NCBI RefSeq assembly: GCF_002902945.1
Contig: NZ_CP026102.1
Span: 1,922,001-1,986,000, forward strand
Length of the DNA: 64,000 nt
Direction: 5' to 3'
Source of the DNA: Paraburkholderia caribensis
GTDB lineage: Bacteria > Pseudomonadota > Gammaproteobacteria > Burkholderiales > Burkholderiaceae
Shown: positions 43,719 through 51,865 of the stretch, piece after piece
How the letters are laid out: every line of letters begins with the position of its first letter
Numbering within the stretch: the stretch's first letter is position 1
Made by a program: the position numbers and the translations under genes
The notes under the pieces: generated by a model
Databases searched by the model: none
Seen by the model: only the letters and a program-made list of their open reading frames with translations
What the model was told of the DNA's origin: nothing

Positions 43719-44679
43719 CGATCAACACCTTCTGCCCAGCGAGACGGCGAGCCTGCCCGAGCTGCCCAACGACCGCGCGGTCGTGCTGATCGTCGACGAC
43801 ACGCCCGACAATCTCGCCCTGCTCTCGGATACGCTGAACGACGCGGGCTATGCGGTGCTCGTCGCGCTGGACGGCCAATCGGCGCTGCAACGACTCGCGC
43901 GAGTGACGCCCGACGTCGTGCTGCTCGACGCACTGATGCCGGGCATGGACGGCTTCGAGACTTGCAAGCTCATCAAGAGCGATCCGCGCAATCGACACTT
44001 GCCCGTGATTTTTATGACCGCGCTGACAGAAAGCGAACACGTCGTGCATGGCTTTCGCGTTGGCGGTATCGACTATGTGCCAAAACCAGTCAAGCCGAGC
44101 GAAGTGGTCGCGCGTATCGCCGCACACGTGCAACGATCCCGGCAACAACGGCATATGGATGTGGCATTGGCGATCGGCATGCGCGCGGCACTCATCGCCG
44201 CGGAAGACGGCACCATACGTTGGCAAAGCGAACTCGCACGCGAGCGGCTACCCCGCTACGCAGCAGTGGGTGCGCCCGGTGACGGGCTGCCTGACTTGCT
44301 GCATCAATGGCTGCTGCGCTGGATCGGCGCCGGCTGCGATTTGCAGGCGAGCTTCGATACGGTGAGCGGCCGCGTGCGTCAAAGCGTACGGGTACTCGGA
44401 CGCGCGGAGCACGGCGACTGGCTCATCGTGCTGGAAGAGTTCGACGATGCGTCGCAGACCGATAGCCTCGCCGCACGTTTCAGCCTCACGAGCCGCGAGG
44501 CGGAAGTGTTGCTCTGGCTTTCACGCGGCAAGACAAACCGCGATATCAGCGACATTCTGGGCATGGCGCCGCGCACGGTTAACAAGCATCTCGAACATGT
44601 ATTCAGCAAGCTGAGTGTCGAAACGCGATCGGCAGCCGCCGCAGTTGCCATGCGTTGCCTCACGCAGCAACAGAAATGA
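43711..44679 (+). CDS. Response regulator with LuxR-type DNA-binding domain
   Basis: 322 residues. Receiver domain at about 23-140 with the acidic pocket VDDTPDN, phosphorylatable Asp73 in VVLLDALMPGMDG, and the lysine in YVPKPVKPSEV. A middle segment (150-250) of unknown type is followed by a LuxR helix-turn-helix, LTSREAEVLLWLSRGKTNRDISDILGMAPRTVNKHLEHVFSKL. Overlap with the kinase gene shows they are a pair. Expected to bind near urtA, with the palindrome at 40105-40120 as the obvious candidate. Confidence 0.9.
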   Translation: MHDDQHLLPSETASLPELPNDRAVVLIVDDTPDNLALLSDTLNDAGYAVLVALDGQSALQRLARVTPDVVLLDALMPGMDGFETCKLIKSDPRNRHLPVIFMTALTESEHVVHGFRVGGIDYVPKPVKPSEVVARIAAHVQRSRQQRHMDVALAIGMRAALIAAEDGTIRWQSELARERLPRYAAVGAPGDGLPDLLHQWLLRWIGAGCDLQASFDTVSGRVRQSVRVLGRAEHGDWLIVLEEFDDASQTDSLAARFSLTSREAEVLLWLSRGKTNRDISDILGMAPRTVNKHLEHVFSKLSVETRSAAAAVAMRCLTQQQK

Positions 44680-44832
44680 AGCCAGATTTTCAAACGGCTG
44701 CGTCAGATTCGAAACAGAAGCCGGCATCTCCGGAAAACACACCGGGTCTTCCTTCGCGGATCGACCGCGCATATCGCTCCTGCATGGACGCGCACAAGGA
44801 AACAGCGCCGGGACGCCACGAGCTATCGGGCG

Positions 44833-44866
44833 AAAAAAAACGCCAACCTGCATGGGTTGGCGTTTT
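44833..44866. terminator. Bidirectional rho-independent terminator
   Basis: Stem AAAACGCCAACC/GGTTGGCGTTTT with a short loop. The A run on the left (eight A) gives a T run for the leftward aceA transcript, 20 bases after its stop, and TTTT on the right serves the response regulator transcript. Placed between convergent genes. Confidence 0.85.
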
Positions 44867-44885
44867 ACCCGGCGTATGACTGGTA

Positions 44886-46466
44886 TCAGAACTGGTTCAT
44901 GGTGTTGTCTTTGCCCGCCGCTTTCAGGGCAGCTTCGCCGCTGAAATACTCCTTGTGGTCATCGCCGATGTCCGAACCGGACATGTTCTGGTGCTTGACG
45001 CACGCGATGCCCTGACGGATTTCCTTGCGCTGCACGCCAGCCACATATCCCAGCATGCCCTGGTCGCCGAAGTATTCCCTCGCCAGATTGTCGGTGGACA
45101 GTGCGGCGGTATGGTACGTCGGCAGCGTAATCAGGTGGTGGAAGATACCTGCTTCGCGCGATGCGTCGGCCTGGAAGGTACGGATTTTCTCGTCGGCGAG
45201 TTTTGCCAGTTCGGTCTGATCGTATTCCACGCTCATCAGCTGGGCGCGATCGTATGCCGACACATCCTTGCCTGCGGCCTTCATCGCGTCATACGCCTGC
45301 TGGCGGAAATTCAGCGTCCAGTTGAACGACGGGCTGTTGTTGTACACCAGCTTGGCGTTCGGGATGACCTTGCGAATCTCGTTGACCATGCCTGCGATCT
45401 GGGCGATGTGCGGTTTTTCGGTTTCGATCCACAGCAGGTCAGCGCCGTTTTGCAGCGCAGTGACGCAATCGAGCACGCAGCGCGCTTCGCCCGTGCCGGC
45501 GCGGAACTGAAACAGGTTGCTCGGCAGGCGCTTCGGACGCAGCAGCTTGCCGTCGCGCTTGATGATGACGTCGCCATTGCCCAGTTCGTCGGCCGACAAT
45601 TCTTCGCAATCGAGGAAAGAGTTGTACTGGTCGCCCAGGTCGCCCGGCGTGCGGGTCACGGCGATCTGCTTGGTCAGGCCGGCGCCCAGCGAGTCGGTAC
45701 GCGCCACGATGATGCCGTCATCCACGCCCAGTTCCAGAAACGCGTAGCGGATCGCGCGGATCTTGGCGAGAAAGTCCTCGTGCGGCACGGTGACCTTGCC
45801 GTCCTGGTGGCCGCACTGCTTCTCGTCGGACACCTGGTTTTCGATCTGGATGCAGCATGCGCCCGCTTCGATGAACTGCTTGGCCAACAGGTAGGTGGCT
45901 TCAGCGTTGCCGAAACCCGCGTCGATGTCGGCGATGATCGGCACGACATGGGTGACGTGGTTGTCGATTTTTTCCTGGATGGCGGCCTTGGCAGGGCCTT
46001 CCGCTGCATCCAGCTGGCGGAACAGGCCGCCCAGTTCACGCGCGTCGGCCTGGCGCAGGAAGGTGTACAGCTCGCGGATGAGCGCGCTGACCGAGGTCTT
46101 TTCATGCATCGACTGGTCCGGCAGCGGGCCGAACTCCGAGCGCAGCGCGGCCACCATCCAGCCGGACAGGTACAGGTAGCGGCGTTCGGTGCTGTTGAAG
46201 TGCTTCTTGATGGAAATCATCTTCTGCTGGCCGATGAAGCCATGCCAGCATCCCAGCGATTGGGTGTACTTCGACGGATCGGCATCGTACGCAGCCATGT
46301 CGGCGCGCATGATCCTGGCGGTGTACTTCGCAATGTCCAGGCCCGTTTTGAATTTGTTCTGGGCACGCATGCGGGCGGCGTACTCGGGGCTGATCGCATT
46401 CCACGCGCTGCCGTGGGTCTCTTTCAAATCGGCAACTGCGCTGATGTCGTCTTGATACTGGCTCAT
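44886..46466 (-). CDS. aceA: Isocitrate lyase
   Basis: Splits isocitrate to glyoxylate and succinate, the entry step of the glyoxylate shunt. 526 residues, the long subtype. The signature KQCGH (catalytic Cys218) departs from the usual KKCGH by one residue and is kept with HQDGKVTVP. SFNWTLNF and VPIIADIDAGFGNAEATY are conserved substrate and metal blocks. AGGAG precedes the start. Transcription ends at the hairpin at 44833-44866. Likely induced by acetate or fatty acids. Confidence 0.95.
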   Translation of the reverse strand: MSQYQDDISAVADLKETHGSAWNAISPEYAARMRAQNKFKTGLDIAKYTARIMRADMAAYDADPSKYTQSLGCWHGFIGQQKMISIKKHFNSTERRYLYLSGWMVAALRSEFGPLPDQSMHEKTSVSALIRELYTFLRQADARELGGLFRQLDAAEGPAKAAIQEKIDNHVTHVVPIIADIDAGFGNAEATYLLAKQFIEAGACCIQIENQVSDEKQCGHQDGKVTVPHEDFLAKIRAIRYAFLELGVDDGIIVARTDSLGAGLTKQIAVTRTPGDLGDQYNSFLDCEELSADELGNGDVIIKRDGKLLRPKRLPSNLFQFRAGTGEARCVLDCVTALQNGADLLWIETEKPHIAQIAGMVNEIRKVIPNAKLVYNNSPSFNWTLNFRQQAYDAMKAAGKDVSAYDRAQLMSVEYDQTELAKLADEKIRTFQADASREAGIFHHLITLPTYHTAALSTDNLAREYFGDQGMLGYVAGVQRKEIRQGIACVKHQNMSGSDIGDDHKEYFSGEAALKAAGKDNTMNQF

Positions 46467-46855
46467 GGTTTTCTCCTAAGGGCGTTTAACTGATCTGGCG
46501 TGTCGCTGCGTCTGCGTGTGCGAACTGCATGACTAAATGGTAGCGCCGTTTGACCAGCTTGAACCAAGTCTTATATAAGACATAAGACATAATTTTTGTT
46601 TATTTTTCAATGAGATACACGCCGCTTTTTGCCATGTAAAACATGCTTTCAGGTAACAAAAAGATCACGACGCTGAAAGCCCAAGCAAATCTCACAATAT
46701 GAAACTCGCTTCCGGCTTCTGGAGAAATGGCGCGCGGGGGACCCGACCGGCGATTACCCGCCAGATGGCGATCCAGCGGCCAGCCAGATGGGACATCCAT
46801 GCTGGACCCGGTAGATTCCCCTGGCTTGCCTCTTCAGGGCACAACGTGCTAATTT

Positions 46856-46869
46856 TGTTACCGATAACA
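46856..46869. promoter_or_regulatory. LacI/GntR-type operator, site 1
   Basis: TGTTACCGATAACA, an even palindrome with a central CG, of the kind bound by LacI-family regulators such as gluconate repressor GntR. Lies 167 bases upstream of the MFS start codon and 43 bp (centre to centre) from site 2. Confidence 0.65.
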
Positions 46870-46898
46870 TCGAACGACGGAAAAATGGCAGGCTGAAT

Positions 46899-46912
46899 TG
46901 TTATCGGTAACA
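46899..46912. promoter_or_regulatory. LacI/GntR-type operator, site 2
   Basis: TGTTATCGGTAACA, the same palindrome as site 1 read in the other direction. A spacing of 43 bp is about four helical turns, so one tetramer or two dimers on one face of DNA could loop or stack. No LacI-family gene is present in this window. Confidence 0.65.
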
Positions 46913-47035
46913 TCTTCGAGCCCGATTGTTCGATTACGGTGAACAGATCGAGGCCCGTCTGCGGGCAGACCCTGAATTCATGCAGGCGACGCCCACCGCC
47001 ATACCGCTCGAGACATACAAAATGGAGACATTCCA

Positions 47036-48379
47036 ATGCCAACAATCGCTCAGACTGCGGCTTCGCCTGCGGCGGTCGACGAGACCGAAGAACTGCTATA
47101 CCGCAAGGTTCTGAAGCGGATTCTGCCGCTGCTTCTGCTGTGTTACGTCGTGGCTTATCTCGACCGCGTGAACGTCGGCTTCGCCAAGTTGCAGATGCTC
47201 GATTCGCTGGGGATGAGCGACGCCGTCTACGCTTTCGGCGCGAGTATCTTCTTCTGGGGATACTTCCTCTTCGAGATGCCCAGCAATCTCCTCCTTCACC
47301 GGTACGGCGCACGGTTCTGGATCGCACGCATCATGGTGTCGTGGGGCATCGTCTCCTCTTCACTCGCCTTTATCTCGCCGCTCGCCAGCTTCTTTCATGT
47401 CGAAACGTCCACGATGTTCTACATCCTGCGTTTCCTGCTGGGCGTCTGCGAAGCGGGCTTCTTCCCCGGCATCATCCTCTACATGAACTACTGGTTCCCC
47501 GCACGGCGCCAGAGCATCGCCATGTCCGGGTTCCTGATCGCCATTCCCGTGAGCCTGACGCTGGGCGGTGTGATCTCCGGCTGGCTCATGGAAAACACCC
47601 ATGGCGCGCTTGGCATGGACGGCTGGCAATGGATGCTGCTGGTCGAAGGCATTCCGTCGATTCTCGTCGCGTTCCTCGTGCTGTTTCGGATGGGCGACGG
47701 TATCCAGTCGGCGAAATGGCTGACGGCATCCGAAAAGGCATTGCTGCAGAAGAATCTCGAGCAGGAAAGCACGAAGAAGACCCATCGCATCGGGGCGGCG
47801 CTCAAGAGCCCGCGCGTGTGGCTGCTGACTTTCATCCTGCTCACGTTCAACACGGGCTTTTACGGTCTCGCTTTTTGGCTGCCGTCCATCATCAAGGCAT
47901 CCGGCGTCAAGAGCACGCTCAATATCGGCCTGCTGACGGCCATACCCTACCTGAGCGCGGTCGTCGCGATGATCTGGAATGCGCGCCACTCGCGCAAGAC
48001 TGGCGAGCGGCGCCTCCATGCAGCGATTCCCGCGTGCATCGGCGGCATCGGCCTGATTCTCAGCGCCACCTTCGCGAACAACGTGCCGCTGTCCATCCTC
48101 TTCCTGACGATTGCCACCTGCGCCATCCTCGGTCTGATGCCGATTTTCTGGACCTTTCCCGGCCAGATTCTGTCTGGAACGGCTGCCGCGGCAGGCATTG
48201 CTCTGATCAACTCGGTCGGCAACCTGTCCGGCTTCACAGGTTCGATGATTACGAGTGTGGCAAAGGACCTGACGGGCAATATCAACAATGGTACTTACGC
48301 ACTCGGGGCTTGCCTGCTCATCAGTTGCGTGCTTATCCTGTCCATTCCGAGGAGCATGCTGAACAACGACCGGGCCTGA
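47036..48379 (+). CDS. MFS transporter, anion:cation symporter (ACS) family
   Basis: Inner-membrane importer of 447 residues with 12 helices. TM1 has YVVAYLDRVNVGFAKLQM, the ACS hallmark seen in phthalate, hexuronate, 2-ketogluconate and 4-hydroxyphenylacetate permeases; RFLLGVCEAGFFPGIILYMNYWFP and PARRQSIAMSGF are further ACS motifs. GGAG lies upstream of the ATG. Two LacI-type operators lie before it, suggesting a sugar-acid substrate, though this is an inference. A strong terminator follows. Confidence 0.88.
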   Translation: MPTIAQTAASPAAVDETEELLYRKVLKRILPLLLLCYVVAYLDRVNVGFAKLQMLDSLGMSDAVYAFGASIFFWGYFLFEMPSNLLLHRYGARFWIARIMVSWGIVSSSLAFISPLASFFHVETSTMFYILRFLLGVCEAGFFPGIILYMNYWFPARRQSIAMSGFLIAIPVSLTLGGVISGWLMENTHGALGMDGWQWMLLVEGIPSILVAFLVLFRMGDGIQSAKWLTASEKALLQKNLEQESTKKTHRIGAALKSPRVWLLTFILLTFNTGFYGLAFWLPSIIKASGVKSTLNIGLLTAIPYLSAVVAMIWNARHSRKTGERRLHAAIPACIGGIGLILSATFANNVPLSILFLTIATCAILGLMPIFWTFPGQILSGTAAAAGIALINSVGNLSGFTGSMITSVAKDLTGNINNGTYALGACLLISCVLILSIPRSMLNNDRA

Positions 48380-48391
48380 TACCGCAGCGGT

Positions 48392-48424
48392 CGCGCCCGG
48401 AGCACGGCTTTCCGGGCGCGTTTA
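48392..48424 (+). terminator. Rho-independent terminator after the ACS transporter
   Basis: CGCGCCCGGA pairs with TCCGGGCGCG and is followed by TTTAT, twelve bases after the stop codon. The rest of the 378-base gap to the Crp/Fnr gene contains no supported gene and should hold that gene's promoter. Confidence 0.75.
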
Positions 48425-48757
48425 TCTGCATCGACAATTACCTCCGTCTGCGTAAGCGTGTCGTCATTAATACGGGCGTCACTTCTCATCCATTGCACCG
48501 CCCCACGCTTGCCGTCCACGCCTGCGAACAGGCAGCGCACAATAACCTGCGCGAGCGCGCGCTGCGTGTCAGCGGCACCCGCCCGATCGAGCCACGGCAT
48601 GTCTGACATATCGCTTACGCCGCGCAGCGCGCATCGACGCGCAAAGCTCAGCGGCGCGACAATATGCTGGTTAGAATAACTGGCAATCAGGCGCCGGCGC
48701 GTCGCGGCTTCATCTCTGCCTCTGCAGCCATGCCGGCACGACACAAGGAGACACGCG

Positions 48758-49543
48758 ATGTGGTTTGTCGGAAAAAGCGAGCTTCTCGCGCTGATCGAAC
48801 GCAACTGCCTCGAAGAGGTCATGCCGGCCTTCAGCGATCACCGCAGCCTGCGCAAGAACGCACTGATCTATCGCCCTGAGGAGCAAAGCGAATACGTGTA
48901 CCTGTTGAAGGTGGGTCACGTGCGGCTCTATCGGCTTACCGAGGAAGGCCAGGAAATCACGCTGTCGTTTATCAAGGCCGGCATGATCTTCGGCGACGGC
49001 GACGTGCTGAACGAAGCGAGCTACTCACACTATGCGGAGACACTCGCCGCATGCCGCATCTGCTTCATCCGCAAGGCAGACTTCAAAGATCTGCTCAAGC
49101 GCTACCATGTGATCAACCAGTTCGTGTTGCGCAGCCATCACCAGCGCTGGCAGGAAGCGCAAAAGCTGATCGAGAATCTGTCGCTGCACGACGTGCGCAA
49201 GCGCCTCGTCAATATTCTCGCGATGTTCGCCAACCAGATCGGCGCACCGTTCGTGCATGACGGCGCGACGGGCGCGGTGCTGATCGATCTGTCGATCGCG
49301 CAGGACAAGCTGGCGGAATTTATCGGCACGTCGCGCGAATCGGTGAACCGCCACTTCAGCGATCTGAAAGCCGAAGGCCTCGTCGATACGCACGAACGCA
49401 AGGTCGTGCTGACACCCGCGTTCGTCGCGCAATTTCTGCCGGGCATGACAGCGGCGCTCGCCGCCGCGAGCGTCGCGCAGCCTGTCGCCAGCAGCGCACA
49501 GGCGGCTCATCATGCGTACAAGGCGCCGCTGGTACGTGCCTAG
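48758..49543 (+). CDS. Crp/Fnr-family transcriptional regulator
   Basis: 261 residues. A cyclic-nucleotide-binding-like beta-roll (about 20-130, with VYLLKVGHVRLYRLTEEGQEITLSFIKAGMIFGDGD) and a C-terminal Crp helix-turn-helix (SIAQDKLAEFIGTSRESVNRHFSDLKAEGLVD). There is no N-terminal iron-sulfur cysteine cluster, so it is not a classical Fnr. The tail after residue 225 is Ala-rich. GGAG precedes the start. Its stop overlaps the convergent racemase gene by four bases. The ligand is unknown. Confidence 0.88.
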   Translation: MWFVGKSELLALIERNCLEEVMPAFSDHRSLRKNALIYRPEEQSEYVYLLKVGHVRLYRLTEEGQEITLSFIKAGMIFGDGDVLNEASYSHYAETLAACRICFIRKADFKDLLKRYHVINQFVLRSHHQRWQEAQKLIENLSLHDVRKRLVNILAMFANQIGAPFVHDGATGAVLIDLSIAQDKLAEFIGTSRESVNRHFSDLKAEGLVDTHERKVVLTPAFVAQFLPGMTAALAAASVAQPVASSAQAAHHAYKAPLVRA

Positions 49544-50232
49544 TGCGTGCTTAGTGTGCCTTTAGTGCGTGCCTGGCGCGCGTCTGACAGCGCGGCCTTG
49601 ACCGTCGCCACGCCGCTTTGCGGGCTGGACAGCACCGGCACGCGCGTCTGGCCAAGCGACGGCACGAGCCGCGCCATCGATACCTGCGCGAGCACCACCA
49701 CGTCCACTTCGTCGGCAAGTGCGACGATGGTGTGCTTGAGCACCTCGTCGTGACGCGCGGCGTCGCCGGCCAGCAGCGCGGCGAACGCTTCTTCGGCGAC
49801 GCGCTCGACCACACTGATCTCGCGGCCCGCTTCGGCGGCTTTCTTGCGAATCAGCCGGACGGTCGGCTCAAGCGTGGTTTTCACGGTGGCCACCACACCG
49901 ATCCGCGTGCCGAGCCGGCTCGCTTCCTGCGCCATGGTTTCGTCGATCTTGATGATCGGCGTACGGATCATGCCGCGCAACGTATCGACCGCTTCGCCGA
50001 CCGACGAGCACGCGTTCAGAATCAAGTCCGCGCCCATCGCCTGCGCGTTCGACATATACGAGTACAACCGGCCCGTGACTTCGGGCGTCAGGTGTCCGGC
50101 GCTGCGTACGTCGTTAAGCAGGCTGTCGTCGACGATATTGATCATCCGCACATCGGGCAGTTGCGCGGCGAATTGATCCTTCAACGGCTGAACCGTCACC
50201 GGACCGGTGTGCACTACGACTATGGTGGCCAT
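49540..50232 (-). CDS. Asp/Glu/hydantoin racemase-family protein
   Basis: 230 residues of the Asp/Glu racemase superfamily, which normally uses two cysteines as acid and base. The first is present in ILNACSSVGEAVD; at the position of the second, VVVLAQVSMARLVPSL, Cys is replaced (AQVSM). It may therefore be an isomerase, decarboxylase or lyase variant rather than a true racemase. Last gene of a leftward operon with a ribose-type sugar transporter, so a role in catabolism of the imported compound is likely. Confidence 0.8.
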   Translation of the reverse strand: MATIVVVHTGPVTVQPLKDQFAAQLPDVRMINIVDDSLLNDVRSAGHLTPEVTGRLYSYMSNAQAMGADLILNACSSVGEAVDTLRGMIRTPIIKIDETMAQEASRLGTRIGVVATVKTTLEPTVRLIRKKAAEAGREISVVERVAEEAFAALLAGDAARHDEVLKHTIVALADEVDVVVLAQVSMARLVPSLGQTRVPVLSSPQSGVATVKAALSDARQARTKGTLSTH

Positions 50233-50277
50233 CTCGATTGAAGCTCCGTGTTGAATAAACCGACTTGCGGCGGGACG

Positions 50278-51780
50278 TTATGCGGTTGCCGCCGCCATCA
50301 CCCGCTCCTGGGTTGCGTCCGCGCGCTCGAACGTACCGTTCAGCCGCCCTTCGCGCACCACCAGAATGCGGTCGCTGATCGCCAGCACTTCCTGCAGGTC
50401 CGACGAGATCGCGATGATTGCAATGCCCTGCGCGGCAAGCCGCCCGAGCAGCGCATGCACTTCCGCTTTCGCGCCGATATCGATACCGCGGGTCGGCTCG
50501 TCGACGATGAGCACGCGCGGATGGCGCGCAACCCATTTCGCGAGCACGACTTTCTGCTGATTGCCACCGCTCAGGTTGATCACTTTCTGCTCGATGGTCG
50601 GCGTTTTGACGCCAAGCTTGCGCACGTATTCGCGGCAATGTTCGTCTTCGGCCGCGCGCCGCACGAACTGAAACGGCGAGTAAGTTTCAAGGTGCGTCAG
50701 GCTGAAATTCTCGCGCACGCTCATGCCGGCTATCAGGCCCTGCCCCTTGCGGTCTTCGGTGACGAAGCCGATGCCGTTGGCGATTGCATCGTGCGGACTT
50801 TCAATCGTCACGCGTTTGCCGGCGATCAGCACGTCGCCGCTCTTCGGCCGCATCCCGAAGATCATTTCCATGATCTCGGTGCGCCCCGAGCCGACCAGCC
50901 CCGCAATCCCGAGAATCTCGCCGCGGTGCACGGCGAAGCTGATGTCGCGAATGCGGCCCGGCACATGATTGCGTGCGCGCAGCGCCAGATTGCGCACTTC
51001 GAGTACGACCTCGCGTGTCGCATGCGACGCCGACACCGCATACAGTTCGTTCAGGTCGCGATCGACCATCTTGCGTACCAGCCACTCGCGGGTAACCTCC
51101 GCCATCGGCGCACCGCCGACGGTTGCGCCGTCGCGCAGCACCGTCACGCGGTCAGCGAGTTCGAACAGCTCTTCGAGCCGATGCGAAATATAGACAATGC
51201 CGATGTTCTGCAACCGCAGCCGCTTGATCAGGTCCAGCAACATGCGCGTTTCGTGATGGCTCAGCGACGCAGTGGGCTCGTCCATGATGATGATCTTCGA
51301 ATCGCAAGAGACCGCCTTGGCAATTTCGACCATCTGTTTCTGCCCGACGCTCAGGCGGCTGACCTGTTCGCGCGGATCGACGCGCATGCCGATCGTTTCG
51401 AGCAGGGTGCGCGCCGCGTCGTTCATCCGCGCACGGTCGATCATGCCAAGCCGCGTGAGCGGCTCACGCGCGAGAAAGATGTTCTCGGCGATGCTCAGGT
51501 TTTCGACGACCGACAGTTCCTGATAAATGATGCCAATGCCCAACGCGCGCGCATGATTGCCGTCGCGCAAGGTCACCGGCTCGCCTTCGATGCGGATTTC
51601 GCCGCCGGCATCCGGTTCGAGCACGCCGGTGAGAATCTTCATCAACGTGCTCTTGCCCGCGCCGTTTTCACCCGCCAGCGCGAGCACTTCGCCACGTGCG
51701 ATCTCCAGCGTGACGCGGTTCAACGCGCGCACGCCGGGAAACGTCTTCGAGATCTCGCGCACTTCGAGAAAAGGGGTCAT
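50278..51780 (-). CDS. Sugar ABC transporter ATP-binding protein, RbsA-type
   Basis: 500 residues with two fused ATPase domains. The first is complete: GENGAGKST, LSVGQKQMVEIAKA, IIMDEPTASL. The second has the usual degenerate Walker A (GLVGSGRTE) with signature LSGGNQQKVVLAKW and LIVDEPTRGIDIGAK. This plan is that of RbsA/XylG/MglA. AGGGA precedes the start. It lies 85 bp after the binding-protein gene and 45 bp before the racemase-like gene. Confidence 0.92.
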   Translation of the reverse strand: MTPFLEVREISKTFPGVRALNRVTLEIARGEVLALAGENGAGKSTLMKILTGVLEPDAGGEIRIEGEPVTLRDGNHARALGIGIIYQELSVVENLSIAENIFLAREPLTRLGMIDRARMNDAARTLLETIGMRVDPREQVSRLSVGQKQMVEIAKAVSCDSKIIIMDEPTASLSHHETRMLLDLIKRLRLQNIGIVYISHRLEELFELADRVTVLRDGATVGGAPMAEVTREWLVRKMVDRDLNELYAVSASHATREVVLEVRNLALRARNHVPGRIRDISFAVHRGEILGIAGLVGSGRTEIMEMIFGMRPKSGDVLIAGKRVTIESPHDAIANGIGFVTEDRKGQGLIAGMSVRENFSLTHLETYSPFQFVRRAAEDEHCREYVRKLGVKTPTIEQKVINLSGGNQQKVVLAKWVARHPRVLIVDEPTRGIDIGAKAEVHALLGRLAAQGIAIIAISSDLQEVLAISDRILVVREGRLNGTFERADATQERVMAAATA

Positions 51781-51865
51781 CGGCGGTCCCTGGCTGGTGG
51801 CCTGGCGGTTTGTGCTTGCCGCGCGGGTGGCCCACGCGGCTTCGTGGCGCAGTTCCCTCCTGCCG

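Larger units (their letters stand above)
46467..47035. promoter_or_regulatory. Divergent regulatory region of aceA and an MFS gene
   Basis: No gene seen. The left part holds the aceA promoter, with the perfect 14-base palindrome GTCTTATATAAGAC at 46568-46581 and direct repeats of ATAAGAC just beyond, about 100 bases before the aceA start; it may be an operator or contain the -10 element. The right part holds two LacI-type palindromes (46856-46869 and 46899-46912) before the MFS gene. Confidence 0.55.

Noticed and set aside
48295..48822. A 175-residue minus-strand frame between the ACS transporter and the Crp/Fnr gene
   Set aside because: It overlaps the end of the MFS gene, the terminator and the start of the regulator gene, has no ribosome binding site and no recognisable domain.
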